Shown one piece after another: positions 8,560 through 15,209 of a DNA stretch of 64,000 bases; positions within the stretch are counted from its first letter, which is position 1; each line of letters opens with the position of its first letter. The stretch spans positions 1-64,000 of the forward strand of contig JAHDKT010000066.1 of NCBI GenBank assembly GCA_018436725.1, written 5' to 3'. The notes below the pieces were generated by a model. That model did no database searches, had not been told where the DNA came from, and saw only the letters and a program-made list of their open reading frames with translations. Made by a program: the position numbers and the translations under genes. This DNA is from Synergistaceae bacterium (lineage in GTDB: Bacteria; Synergistota; Synergistia; Synergistales; Aminobacteriaceae).

Positions 8560-10102
8560 GTGAATCAATCTCTGATGCCGTAAGGCGTTGAGCACTAGGA
8601 GCTTTCGTCCACGATCACCATGGTGTTCTCGGTGAATCAATCTCTGATGCCGTAAGGCGTTGAGCACTGTTGCCCTTGCGGATGCCGCTTCCCGGCTCCG
8701 GGTGAATCAATCTCTGATGCCGTAAGGCGTTGAGCACAGCCTCGTAGTGGAGGACGGAAACGGACTGTCAAGTGAATCAATCTCTGATGCCGTAAGGCGT
8801 TGAGCACATGAGAACTCCTCCCCGAATCGCCCTCCGTCAACAGTGAATCAATCTCTGATGCCGTAAGGCGTTGAGCACTCCCCGTGATCCTCACATCGAA
8901 CCTTTCAACCCACGTGAATCAATCTCTGATGCCGTAAGGCGTTGAGCACAAACGGAAAAAGCATACACCGTGAAAGCCATAGCGGTGAATCAATCTCTGA
9001 TGCCGTAAGGCGTTGAGCACATCAGGAACGCTCCAGCGACGATGCCTGTTGTAAACGTGAATCAATCTCTGATGCCGTAAGGCGTTGAGCACTGAGCGGG
9101 ATTTGGTGGACATCACCGAGCTTTCTGGTGAATCAATCTCTGATGCCGTAAGGCGTTGAGCACATCGACGACCCGGTAAAGAACAGACAGGAAGCCGACT
9201 CGTGAATCAATCTCTGATGCCGTAAGGCGTTGAGCACTAAATGGAACTTCCGTAAGTGCTCCGGCTACGATTACGTGAATCAATCTCTGATGCCGTAAGG
9301 CGTTGAGCACTCGTCAAAGACGCGCTTCGTTTCTTCGGCGTTCTTGTGAATCAATCTCTGATGCCGTAAGGCGTTGAGCACTTTTGCTGTAAAAAGTTCC
9401 ACTGGCCGCCCATCGTGTGAATCAATCTCTGATGCCGTAAGGCGTTGAGCACATGAGGACTAAGAGGGATCGCTTCCGCACACATCAGATGTGAATCAAT
9501 CTCTGATGCCGTAAGGCGTTGAGCACCTTTACGACCCCTGCGAGCCTTTTTCCGAGTACAGTGAATCAATCTCTGATGCCGTAAGGCGTTGAGCACTGGC
9601 AGATTATTGAACCGGAAACCTGGAATCGCCGTGAATCAATCTCTGATGCCGTAAGGCGTTGAGCACTATCTCCACCGCACGTTGATCGCCGTCGGCGTGT
9701 AGTCGTGAATCAATCTCTGATGCCGTAAGGCGTTGAGCACCTCAATATGGAAAAGCTCGGAGAGGCGATCACCTAGTGAATCAATCTCTGATGCCGTAAG
9801 GCGTTGAGCACAATTCGTCGATGCCTCTTCTGTCGCCTCTCTGGTGGTGAATCAATCTCTGATGCCGTAAGGCGTTGAGCACCGTATATCGCGGTCGAAG
9901 TGTCCGGCACTTCGATGGAAGTGAATCAATCTCTGATGCCGTAAGGCGTTGAGCACGTAGGAAAGGAGCGATGAGATGAACGGACTGATCAAAAGTGAAT
10001 CAATCTCTGATGCCGTAAGGCGTTGAGCACTCCGCAGATGAGTTCCTCGGTCTGACCTACTGGCAGGTGAATCAATCTCTGATGCCGTAAGGCGTTGAGC
10101 AG
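8560..10102 (+). CRISPR. CRISPR array, 22 repeats of 36 bp and 21 spacers of 34-38 bp
   Basis: The 36-base repeat starts GTGAATCAATCTCTGATG and ends GGCGTTGAGCAC. Repeats start at 8560, 8632, 8702, 8772, 8843, 8914, 8985, 9057, 9128, 9202, 9275, 9346, 9417, 9491, 9561, 9631, 9705, 9776, 9847, 9921, 9995 and 10067. The repeats read as identical by eye, except the last, which ends CAG instead of CAC, so the distal end is on the right and the leader on the left. In the plus-strand RNA GCC-GUAA-GGC forms a hairpin with a GNRA loop plus U-G and A-U pairs; the other strand has a C-A mismatch. Cutting at the hairpin base leaves the handle UUGAGCAC. Orientation plus strand is therefore favoured. I saw no spacer matching the window. 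Confidence 0.98.
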
Positions 10103-10198
10103 CGCCGAGCTTACGGTGGCGTTGTAATGGAGGAAGCGTTGGCGGTATACCTGGCGTACACGTCGAACGATCTGCAGTCGTGCATGCGGTGCGGGTGA
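10103..10198 (+). pseudogene. 3' remnant of a GntR-family gene after the array
   Basis: Directly after the last repeat an in-frame stretch reads MEEALAVYLAYTSNDLQSC then MRCG and stop, matching the end of the GntR protein at 1285..1956 (LEALAAHLAYTSNDLQSC then MRRG). Upstream of 10149 the two copies differ mostly at third codon positions (GCC/GCG, CTG/TTG), as between two homologous genes, whereas the last 54 bases are nearly identical. The remnant has no start region and cannot be functional. Confidence 0.75.
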
Positions 10199-10202
10199 GG
10201 GG
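10149..10202 (+). repeat. Right copy of 54-bp direct repeat flanking the CRISPR-Cas module
   Basis: Same orientation and 52 of 54 bases as 1907..1960, offset by 8242 bases. Beyond it the two contexts diverge except for a short GATAG shared after a small indel. Together with the left copy it frames the cas operon and array. Confidence 0.85.
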
Positions 10203-10247
10203 ATAGTGGGAACACCCAAAATGCTCTGTCTCCATTGTGTGGGAGCC

Positions 10248-10276
10248 TTGTCTATATGTCGTATTTGACATATAAT
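10248..10276 (+). promoter_or_regulatory. Sigma-70 promoter of the HigBA-like operon
   Basis: TTGTCT (10248-10253), 17 bases, then consensus TATAAT (10271-10276), 22 bases before the toxin start. TTGACA directly abuts TATAAT and is not used as its -35. Confidence 0.7.
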
Positions 10277-10297
10277 TGCTGTGAAGGAGAGAAGTGT

Positions 10298-10645
10298 ATG
10301 TGGGAAATCGAGTATTACGAGACAGCGAAGGGAGATGTGCCTGTTTTAGATTTTCTCGATTCTCTGTCCGTAAAAATGAGGGGAAAGGCTGTTCGCGATA
10401 TTGTTTTGCTTGAAAAGCTTGGACCGAGAATGACTTTGCCGCACTCACGCTGTATTGAGAACGGAATATACGAGTTGAGAGTCCAAGTTGGAGGAGATAC
10501 CTCGCGCATCTTCTATTTTTTCTTTATTGGGCGCAAGATCATTCTAACGAACGGCTTTATCAAGAAAACACAAAAAACACCTCTCGGGGAGCTGAAAAAA
10601 GCCAGACTCTATAAAACCGACTATGAAGGGAGGCATACACGATGA
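10298..10645 (+). CDS. higB: RelE/HigB-family (Gp49-like) mRNA interferase toxin
   Basis: A 115-residue basic protein. The core EYYETAKGDVPVLDFLDSL, then a central helix, RCIENGIYELRVQ, and IFYFFFIGRKIILTNGFIKK with a Lys-rich end fits the phage-derived Gp49-like/HigB toxin family, which cleaves mRNA on the ribosome. Toxin-first order and an ATGA overlap with the XRE antitoxin support HigBA. ATG 10298 has AAGGAGAGAAG upstream. First operon of a toxin-antitoxin cluster that begins right after the CRISPR module. Confidence 0.88.
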   Translation: MWEIEYYETAKGDVPVLDFLDSLSVKMRGKAVRDIVLLEKLGPRMTLPHSRCIENGIYELRVQVGGDTSRIFYFFFIGRKIILTNGFIKKTQKTPLGELKKARLYKTDYEGRHTR

Positions 10646-10911
10646 AATTCCGCGATCATTTCAAGGAAATGATGAAAAATCCTGAGTTTGCCGAAGAATA
10701 CAAGGCGCTTGAACCGGAATACGAAATTCTGGAGCAGCTTCTGTTGGCGCGGGCGGAGAAGAACATGACGCAGAGGGAGCTGGCCGAGATCACCGGCATT
10801 CCGCAAGGCCACATAAGCAGAATCGAGAACGCCAATTACAACCCGTCGCTGGCGTACTTGAAACGCATCGCCGCAGGGCTTGGCAAAGAGCTGCATATAG
10901 AGTTCCGATGA
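10642..10911 (+). CDS. higA: HigA-like XRE-family antitoxin
   Basis: An 89-residue protein with a C-terminal Cro/CI helix-turn-helix (MTQRELAEITGIPQGHISRI then ENANYNPSLAYLKRIA, about 42-80) that would bind its own promoter, and an N-terminal helical part (EEYKALEPEYEILEQLLLAR) for toxin binding. It shares ATGA with the toxin stop, and its own stop shares ATGA with the next, broken gene. Confidence 0.9.
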   Translation: MKFRDHFKEMMKNPEFAEEYKALEPEYEILEQLLLARAEKNMTQRELAEITGIPQGHISRIENANYNPSLAYLKRIAAGLGKELHIEFR

Positions 10912-11197
10912 GAACGGACGACATCGTGCCATCACTGTGGAATGACGACCTTGTACGTTGGGAAGAGCGTTCCGTCTGCCCTCGCGAGAACGCTCCGTGC
11001 GTGTTTCTCGCAGGCGCCCGTTATCGGGAGGATCTGTCGCAGCGCACGCTCGCGCGGAGATGACGGGGATACCTCGGCGCCATATCTCCCAGATGGAGAA
11101 CGGAAAGCGCCCCGTCGGAAAGAGGGGTATCTGTCTGAGACGTTTTACAGAAAAGTCCCTGGATTACGGAAAAAGTGTACTGAGCAAAAGTCGGTGA
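10908..11197 (+). pseudogene. Frameshifted second XRE-type antitoxin/HTH gene
   Basis: From ATG 10908 (overlapping the HigA stop) the frame reads MRTDDIVPSLWNDD up to GARYREDLSQRTLA near 11065, where it shifts into a second frame that continues EMTGIPRRHISQMENGKRPV. Joined, these form a standard XRE helix-turn-helix of a YefM/HigA-like protein with the usual LAGxxxxREDLSQRTLA lead-in. An extra CG in a GCGCG run is the likely cause. The rest decays after about 11197. It was probably the third gene of the higBA operon. Confidence 0.7.
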
Positions 11198-11570
11198 AGG
11201 GGGCCATTTCGTGGTCTGCGGTCAGAAGCTGACCCTCGGTTAATTTCGAAAGCGTGAGCGCAAAGCAGTCTGCAAGAGCGATGCGTGTTTTTTGGCTGAA
11301 AGACCGTGCTTTCAATTCGGATACGAGGCGCCAGAGAGGTTCGTCCATCAACTCGTAGATTTAAATACCAAGTTCCCGGATATCGGCCAGAGCCTCTTCC
11401 GCGAGACGTTCTCCTCCCTCCCGCCGAAGAAAATCATAACGTACCTCGCACCAGTTGACGGCGTGTATCAGAGCTATGTCGGAGGCGACCACTTTTTCGG
11501 CAACGATGCTATGCTCCGGCTCTCTCCGTAGCAGGGCTATAAGGGCGCAGGCATCAAGAACAGCTACCAT
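11145..11570 (-). pseudogene. VapC-type PIN-domain toxin interrupted by an in-frame TAA
   Basis: From ATG 11570 the frame reads MVAVLDACALIALLRREPE, with Asp6 in the place of the first PIN acid, then NWCEVRYDFLRRE and ADIRELGI, where TAA (11361-11363) stops it. The same frame continues IYELMDEPLWRLVSELKA then IALADCFALTL and LLTADHE, which carries the remaining PIN acids, ending at 11145. The full length of about 140 codons is normal for VapC. A single nonsense change explains it; the toxin is likely dead. The antitoxin gene upstream seems intact. Confidence 0.8.
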
Positions 11571-11725
11571 GACTCGATGTCGTTGTATTTCTCGCCTAAA
11601 AATTCATCTGTCGGCGTGAGCGCATTCCGGTATTTTCCGCAGATGCTTTGGAGTACGGTTAACTGCCGGAGGCGATCCGATTCCGTTTTTTTGCTTTCAA
11701 GATGTATCGTCAGCGCTTTTTCCAC
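11564..11725 (-). CDS. Small antitoxin partner of the broken VapC (53 aa, GTG start)
   Basis: GTG 11725 with AAAGGAG eight bases upstream opens a 53-codon frame (VEKALTIHLESKKTESDRLR ... EKYNDIESW) whose stop overlaps the VapC start (ATGGTAG). Position, size and overlap are those of a VapB-like antitoxin. The sequence itself is not diagnostic of a DNA-binding family, so the role is inferred from context. Confidence 0.65.
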   Translation of the reverse strand: MEKALTIHLESKKTESDRLRQLTVLQSICGKYRNALTPTDEFLGEKYNDIESW

Positions 11726-11759
11726 GGCGAGCGCTCCTTTCGACTACAATCTTGAAATT

Positions 11760-11788
11760 ATTATAGCACGCATCCATATCGCTGAAAA
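11760..11788 (-). promoter_or_regulatory. Promoter of the VapBC-like pair
   Basis: On the minus strand consensus TATAAT (11760-11765) lies 34 bases before the GTG start, with TTTTCA (11783-11788) 17 bases further upstream. The -35 matches 4 of 6. Confidence 0.5.
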
Positions 11789-11999
11789 AGAATCTCTGTC
11801 GGAACGTCTTCCGAAGCCTCGGCCAAGGCTTCGTCGGCGAGACGGTTGTCCAGTTCGTCCTCCAGCTTTTGCATGTACTCCGCATCCTCCGCCGGTACGA
11901 TGGCGAATGCCGGTTTCCCTTTGCGATAGAGCACTGTTCTTCCCCCGGAGCGGGCCGAACAATTGCCTCTCTGAGACTGTTCCCGAGAGCAACGTGCAT
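11761..11999 (-). pseudogene. Broken Phd/YefM-like antitoxin gene
   Basis: One frame begins MHVALGNSLREAIVR at 11999 and a second continues SGGRTVLYRKGKPAFAIVPA then EDAEYMQKLEDELDNRLADE, the usual Phd core and C-terminal helix. The two must be joined by a frameshift near 11940. No toxin partner for it is evident, unless it once belonged with the downstream VapBC-like pair or the MazEF pair. Low-level evidence. Confidence 0.5.
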
Positions 12000-12099
12000 A
12001 AAAAAACCCCCGGAAAGTGAAATTGTTTCTTCGCTTGGTAATTGCAATAAGCAGAGCATGAACAGCGCTGTGCGTTTGCCGCAATGATCCCTTGCTCTC

Positions 12100-12429
12100 C
12101 TAGGCAAAACCCAGAAAGAGAGCGAGCGCTCTTGTCACGGAGAGCATCTCCGCGTCTCCAAGGCAGCCGAAGGGGTTCCCGATCTTCTCGCGCGACACGG
12201 TCATCGCCTTGTCCACCATGATTTGCGACCGTCTCTGCAGGCCGTTTCCGGGAGCAGGTTCGACGGGGATCCGAAAGAGCGGCGTCTCCCGAAGGTCGCT
12301 CGTCACCGGCAGCACCGTTACCGACGGGTGCTCGGCGAACAGGTCCGACTGAATCACGAGAGCCGGACGCGGCTTCCCGTAGTCGCCCTGAAGAGCAACC
12401 GTCACGAGGTCGCCCCGTTTCACTCCCAA
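12100..12429 (-). CDS. mazF: MazF/PemK-family endoribonuclease toxin
   Basis: A 109-residue toxin that cuts mRNA at short sequences. It has the MazF opening KRGDLVTVALQGDYGKPRPA, followed by LVIQSD, the VTVLPVTSDLR strand, FRIPVEP and GLQRRSQIMVDKAMTVSREKI, where the conserved Arg and the Thr/Ser of the active site lie. It overlaps the antitoxin gene by 10 bases in the usual antitoxin-toxin order. It seems intact. Confidence 0.93.
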   Translation of the reverse strand: MGVKRGDLVTVALQGDYGKPRPALVIQSDLFAEHPSVTVLPVTSDLRETPLFRIPVEPAPGNGLQRRSQIMVDKAMTVSREKIGNPFGCLGDAEMLSVTRALALFLGFA

Positions 12430-12632
12430 TCCTCCGTATCCGTTGCGGCTTCGATGAAATCAAGCAGTTCGCGCTCCTGCGGATCGTCGCGGAGCATGCG
12501 CGACTGTCTCCGGCACTCCTCGGCGAAGCCCGCACGCCGCGTGTCGGGAACCCAGAGCTGCATCGGGCGCATCCCGGCCGCAACCATCGACTTTCTGTAC
12601 CGACGAACACGCTCTCGCACCGATGAAGACAT
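12420..12632 (-). CDS. mazE: MazE-type antitoxin (DUF3018-like)
   Basis: A 70-residue protein reading VRERVRRYRKSMVAAGMRPM then QLWVPDTRRAGFAEECRRQS, ending in an acidic helix (ELLDFIEAATDTEDWE). This is the pattern of the MazE-family DUF3018 antitoxins (basic helix, QxWVPD strand, acidic tail). GGGAGG upstream of ATG 12632. A perfect palindrome just upstream is the probable autoregulatory operator. Confidence 0.85.
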   Translation of the reverse strand: MSSSVRERVRRYRKSMVAAGMRPMQLWVPDTRRAGFAEECRRQSRMLRDDPQERELLDFIEAATDTEDWE

Positions 12633-12650
12633 GACATCACCTCCCGTTGT

Positions 12651-12690
12651 TGTTACATGTAACAGTACCGGAAGATGCTTCCCCCGTCAA
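12651..12690 (-). promoter_or_regulatory. mazEF promoter with palindromic operator
   Basis: On the minus strand TTGACG (12685-12690) and TACTGT (12662-12667) are 17 bases apart. The 14-base perfect palindrome TGTTACATGTAACA (12651-12664) overlaps the -10 end, 19 bases before the mazE start; this is where an antitoxin-toxin complex would bind. Confidence 0.65.
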
Positions 12691-12811
12691 GATAAAAAAA
12701 GCAAGAACCATCATGCTCTGAAATGAACGCATGGACGACATGATGGAGCGCATCCGCACATGAATATCTTCATCGTGAAAAATTATGCTATCCTCATCAG
12801 GAGGTGATTTC

Positions 12812-13090
12812 ATGCCGCACATTCGTCCTGTTTCGGATCTGCGAAACAAATTCGCGGAGATTTCGAAGATTGTCCACGAGTGTCAGGAGCCGATTTTTCT
12901 TACGAAGAACGGGTACGGCGATATGGTTGTGATGAGTATCGAGCATTTTGAAAAGCTTCAGTTTGAAAACGAAATCGTCTTCAAGCTGAGAGAGGCGGAA
13001 AACCAGTCAAGCGCCGACGACAGGCGATACAGCCACGCCGAGGTGTTTGAAGCGCTTCGTGAACGTCTGGCCGATGGGCAAAAAGTATAA
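12812..13090 (+). CDS. Phd/YefM-family antitoxin
   Basis: A 92-residue antitoxin: MPHIRPVSDLRNKFAEISKI begins the Phd DNA-binding fold, EPIFLTKNGYGDMVVMSIEH is the conserved middle, and a charged helical tail would wrap the toxin. ATG 12812 has AGGAGG seven bases upstream. It overlaps the toxin gene by 17 bases. Divergent from mazEF, so the 179 bases between them carry both control regions. Confidence 0.9.
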   Translation: MPHIRPVSDLRNKFAEISKIVHECQEPIFLTKNGYGDMVVMSIEHFEKLQFENEIVFKLREAENQSSADDRRYSHAEVFEALRERLADGQKV

Positions 13091-13397
13091 TATCAGGTAT
13101 CTCCAACTGGCGCGTTCCGATCTTTTGGGTATTGCCGAGTATGTAAATTCGCAGGCTTGGGAGAGAGATGCGGCGAACCGGCTGGTAGACTCTTTGGAGA
13201 AGGCGATCTTGCGTCTTGAAAGCTTTCCGTACAGCGGAGCGCTCTACGGAAATTCTTTTGGCTTCAAAGAAGAACACGGAATGCTTGTCGTCGGGAATTA
13301 CCTCGTCTTTTATGTTGTGTACGATGATTTTTTGGAAATACGCAGGATTATTCATGGGAAGCGGCGTTTCGTCGACCTTCTTCAGCCGTCTTCGTGA
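13074..13397 (+). CDS. RelE/ParE-family toxin
   Basis: A 107-residue toxin with the ParE/RelE layout: KYNIRYLQLARSDLLGIAEY, helices (DAANRLVDSLEKAILRLESF), then YGNSFGFKEEHGMLVVGNYL and FYVVYDDFLEIRRIIHGKRR, the C-terminal strand ending in the usual basic residues. RelE types cut mRNA and ParE types poison gyrase; which applies cannot be told here. Start ATG 13074 lies inside the antitoxin gene end. The pair looks intact. Confidence 0.88.
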   Translation: MGKKYNIRYLQLARSDLLGIAEYVNSQAWERDAANRLVDSLEKAILRLESFPYSGALYGNSFGFKEEHGMLVVGNYLVFYVVYDDFLEIRRIIHGKRRFVDLLQPSS

Positions 13398-13451
13398 CAG
13401 CGGAGCGCTGATGGGTCTTCGGAAAGCCCCCTTCCGCGCCCCGCCCTTAGT

Positions 13452-14543
13452 CTACGGCCAGTTGATCGTCCTGGGGACGTCGTCGAAGTCCCACATCATG
13501 TTCACCGCCTGGCTTATGGCCTTCAGTTCATCGTACTGTTCCTTTTTCAGCAGGTCTTTCAGCGCACCCGCAATCTCCGTCCACCCTTTCCGGACGTTGT
13601 CGTCCACGGCGAGGTTGATCAGGGCAGCCGTCCGGGCGAAGAGCGCCCCCGCCTCCCGGATGGCCGCCGTGTCGTCGCGGAAGATTCCTTTCGCGCTGTC
13701 GATACGCGCCTTGGAGTAGAACTGGACGGTGAATACGGGGATGTCGACGACGGCCTTCCGCAGCTTGGCGTCGTATGCGGCCAGCTCCCGCTTGATCGAG
13801 AGGATGCCGTCGTTGAGAGCGCGCGTCTTCTCGTAGGGGACCGAGTGTCTGGCGATGTCGATCTCGAACTGGTTCAGATATTTGACGTAGTCGGCGGATT
13901 GCCGCCGCAATCTGGCGTAGCTCAGCAGCGCGAAGTTCCACGGGCTGTCCGGCGCGTTCTCCAGAAGCGCGGCGTGCTGCGTTTTGAGAGTCTTCAGTTC
14001 GGTAAGGAACGCCTCTTCTTTCTCACTTTCCGCGAACCACCCCTTGAGTATCTCCCACGTGTATTTGAGGCCTTTGCCGGTTACGGGAAGCAGCTCCTGC
14101 GGGGCGGCGCCCTTTTTCAGCAGTTCGAGGAGCTTGTCGGCGGCCGAATGTTCCGTTGATTTTTCCGAAAGCGCGGTGTACGCCGAGTTGATCGTGTTCC
14201 AGATGCTGTTGAACCGGTCGGTGAATTCGCCGAGCTTTTCGTCCTGTCTGCGCGATCCGCGTTCGCTTTTCCCGACGAGGGAGTAGAGCATGGAGTCGTG
14301 CATATCGAGGCCGTAGGAGAGGAGCCAGAGGATATCCTCCCGCGGCAGTTCGAAAATGTCTTTCCGCTCGGCCCTGTCGAGCGTGCGCAGCTTCTCCAGG
14401 CCAAGGTGGTCGAGATCGCCCCGATTTTCTATGCCGCGAAGTTCGGCGAGCCTGTCGTCGAGCTGTTCGGAGGCGTTGCCGGAGATGTTTGACGCGGCTA
14501 TCAGGCACATGACAAGAAACAGCGTTCCGAAAAAATTCTTCAT
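13452..14543 (-). CDS. Secreted helical protein of unknown function
   Basis: I do not recognise this family. The 363-residue product has a signal peptide (MKNFFGTLFLVMCLIAASNI then SGNAS) and otherwise long charged helices without cysteines, e.g. the segments around SEKSTEHSAADKLLELLKKG and SESEKEEAFLTELKTLKTQ-like stretches, with coiled-coil character. No catalytic motif was seen. ATG 14543 was chosen because the signal peptide begins there. It follows a small gene of unknown function on the same strand, perhaps in one transcript. Confidence 0.75.
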   Translation of the reverse strand: MKNFFGTLFLVMCLIAASNISGNASEQLDDRLAELRGIENRGDLDHLGLEKLRTLDRAERKDIFELPREDILWLLSYGLDMHDSMLYSLVGKSERGSRRQDEKLGEFTDRFNSIWNTINSAYTALSEKSTEHSAADKLLELLKKGAAPQELLPVTGKGLKYTWEILKGWFAESEKEEAFLTELKTLKTQHAALLENAPDSPWNFALLSYARLRRQSADYVKYLNQFEIDIARHSVPYEKTRALNDGILSIKRELAAYDAKLRKAVVDIPVFTVQFYSKARIDSAKGIFRDDTAAIREAGALFARTAALINLAVDDNVRKGWTEIAGALKDLLKKEQYDELKAISQAVNMMWDFDDVPRTINWP

Positions 14544-14628
14544 GGCGGCGCCTTCCTCCTGATGTTGCATCGATACGCGCTCCGACGGAGCGGAAGGAAA
14601 GCGCCCTCCCGCTCGCCGAAGCGTGGCT

Positions 14629-14874
14629 TCAGTTGAGCATGCTCGACGTGAGGTAAGGGGGCAGCGCGCCCCCGGCGATCACGTGGATGCCGTTCTCCGC
14701 GAGGTGTTCCAGTGCTCTTTCGGTGGCCTCCCCGAGGCGGACGATCTGCTCGGCCAGTTCGGGGTCGCTCTTCTCCACTCTCTGCGGGTCGAACTTGTAG
14801 ATGTGGTAGTTGCCCTCCACAAGCGGGCTTTGGACGAACTCCAGCAAAATCGCGAGCGACTTGGAATCGTTCAT
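14629..14874 (-). CDS. Small hypothetical protein (81 aa)
   Basis: ATG 14874 has a strong GGAGGAGG Shine-Dalgarno. The product (MNDSKSLAILLEFVQSPLVE ... IAGGALPPYLTSSMLN) has no signal peptide or known motif. It lies 85 bases upstream of the secreted helical protein gene on the same strand, with a good promoter 250 bases upstream. Not recognised. Confidence 0.6.
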   Translation of the reverse strand: MNDSKSLAILLEFVQSPLVEGNYHIYKFDPQRVEKSDPELAEQIVRLGEATERALEHLAENGIHVIAGGALPPYLTSSMLN

Positions 14875-15128
14875 GCGGGACACCTCCTCCGTTCTCCTAT
14901 CAAGGTGCTTCAGGGCGTCGTTCCGCCCGGACCGAAGCTGCGCGCGTGAAGAGTAACGACGGACGTTGCGGGAACCGAACACACATCGTGTCCAGTGCTT
15001 TGGGGCGTGTGCATCGTTCAGCGAGATCCGGAAAATGTACTTGCTCCGCTTCATCCTCCGCAGGGGAGGATGGTCCGAAAGCCGACTGCCTGAGAGGCCG
15101 ATGAGAGATGTGCAACAAATGGAAATAA

Positions 15129-15157
15129 ATAGTAGCAATAGCCGCGCCGTTCGTCAA
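15129..15157 (-). promoter_or_regulatory. Sigma-70 promoter upstream of the 81-aa gene
   Basis: On the minus strand TTGACG (15152-15157), 17 bases, TACTAT (15129-15134). It would give a leader of about 250 bases before ATG 14874. The 14875-15128 stretch holds no other feature I can support. Confidence 0.5.
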
Positions 15158-15209
15158 GAGCTCTCGCGCGGGAAACCTCTCGACGAACGGCGCAAGAAGA
15201 AGCGTCCGG

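Noticed and set aside
10265-10276. TTGACA directly followed by TATAAT taken as one promoter
   Set aside because: There is no spacer between them; TTGTCT at 10248 has the proper 17-base distance.
8389-10448. Minus-strand open frames with a repeated peptide LNALRHQRLIH
   Set aside because: They are translations of the 36-bp CRISPR repeat and its spacers, not genes.
13398-13451. Possible terminator or toxin extension after the RelE-type gene
   Set aside because: Only a short non-specific sequence with no hairpin or T-tract.
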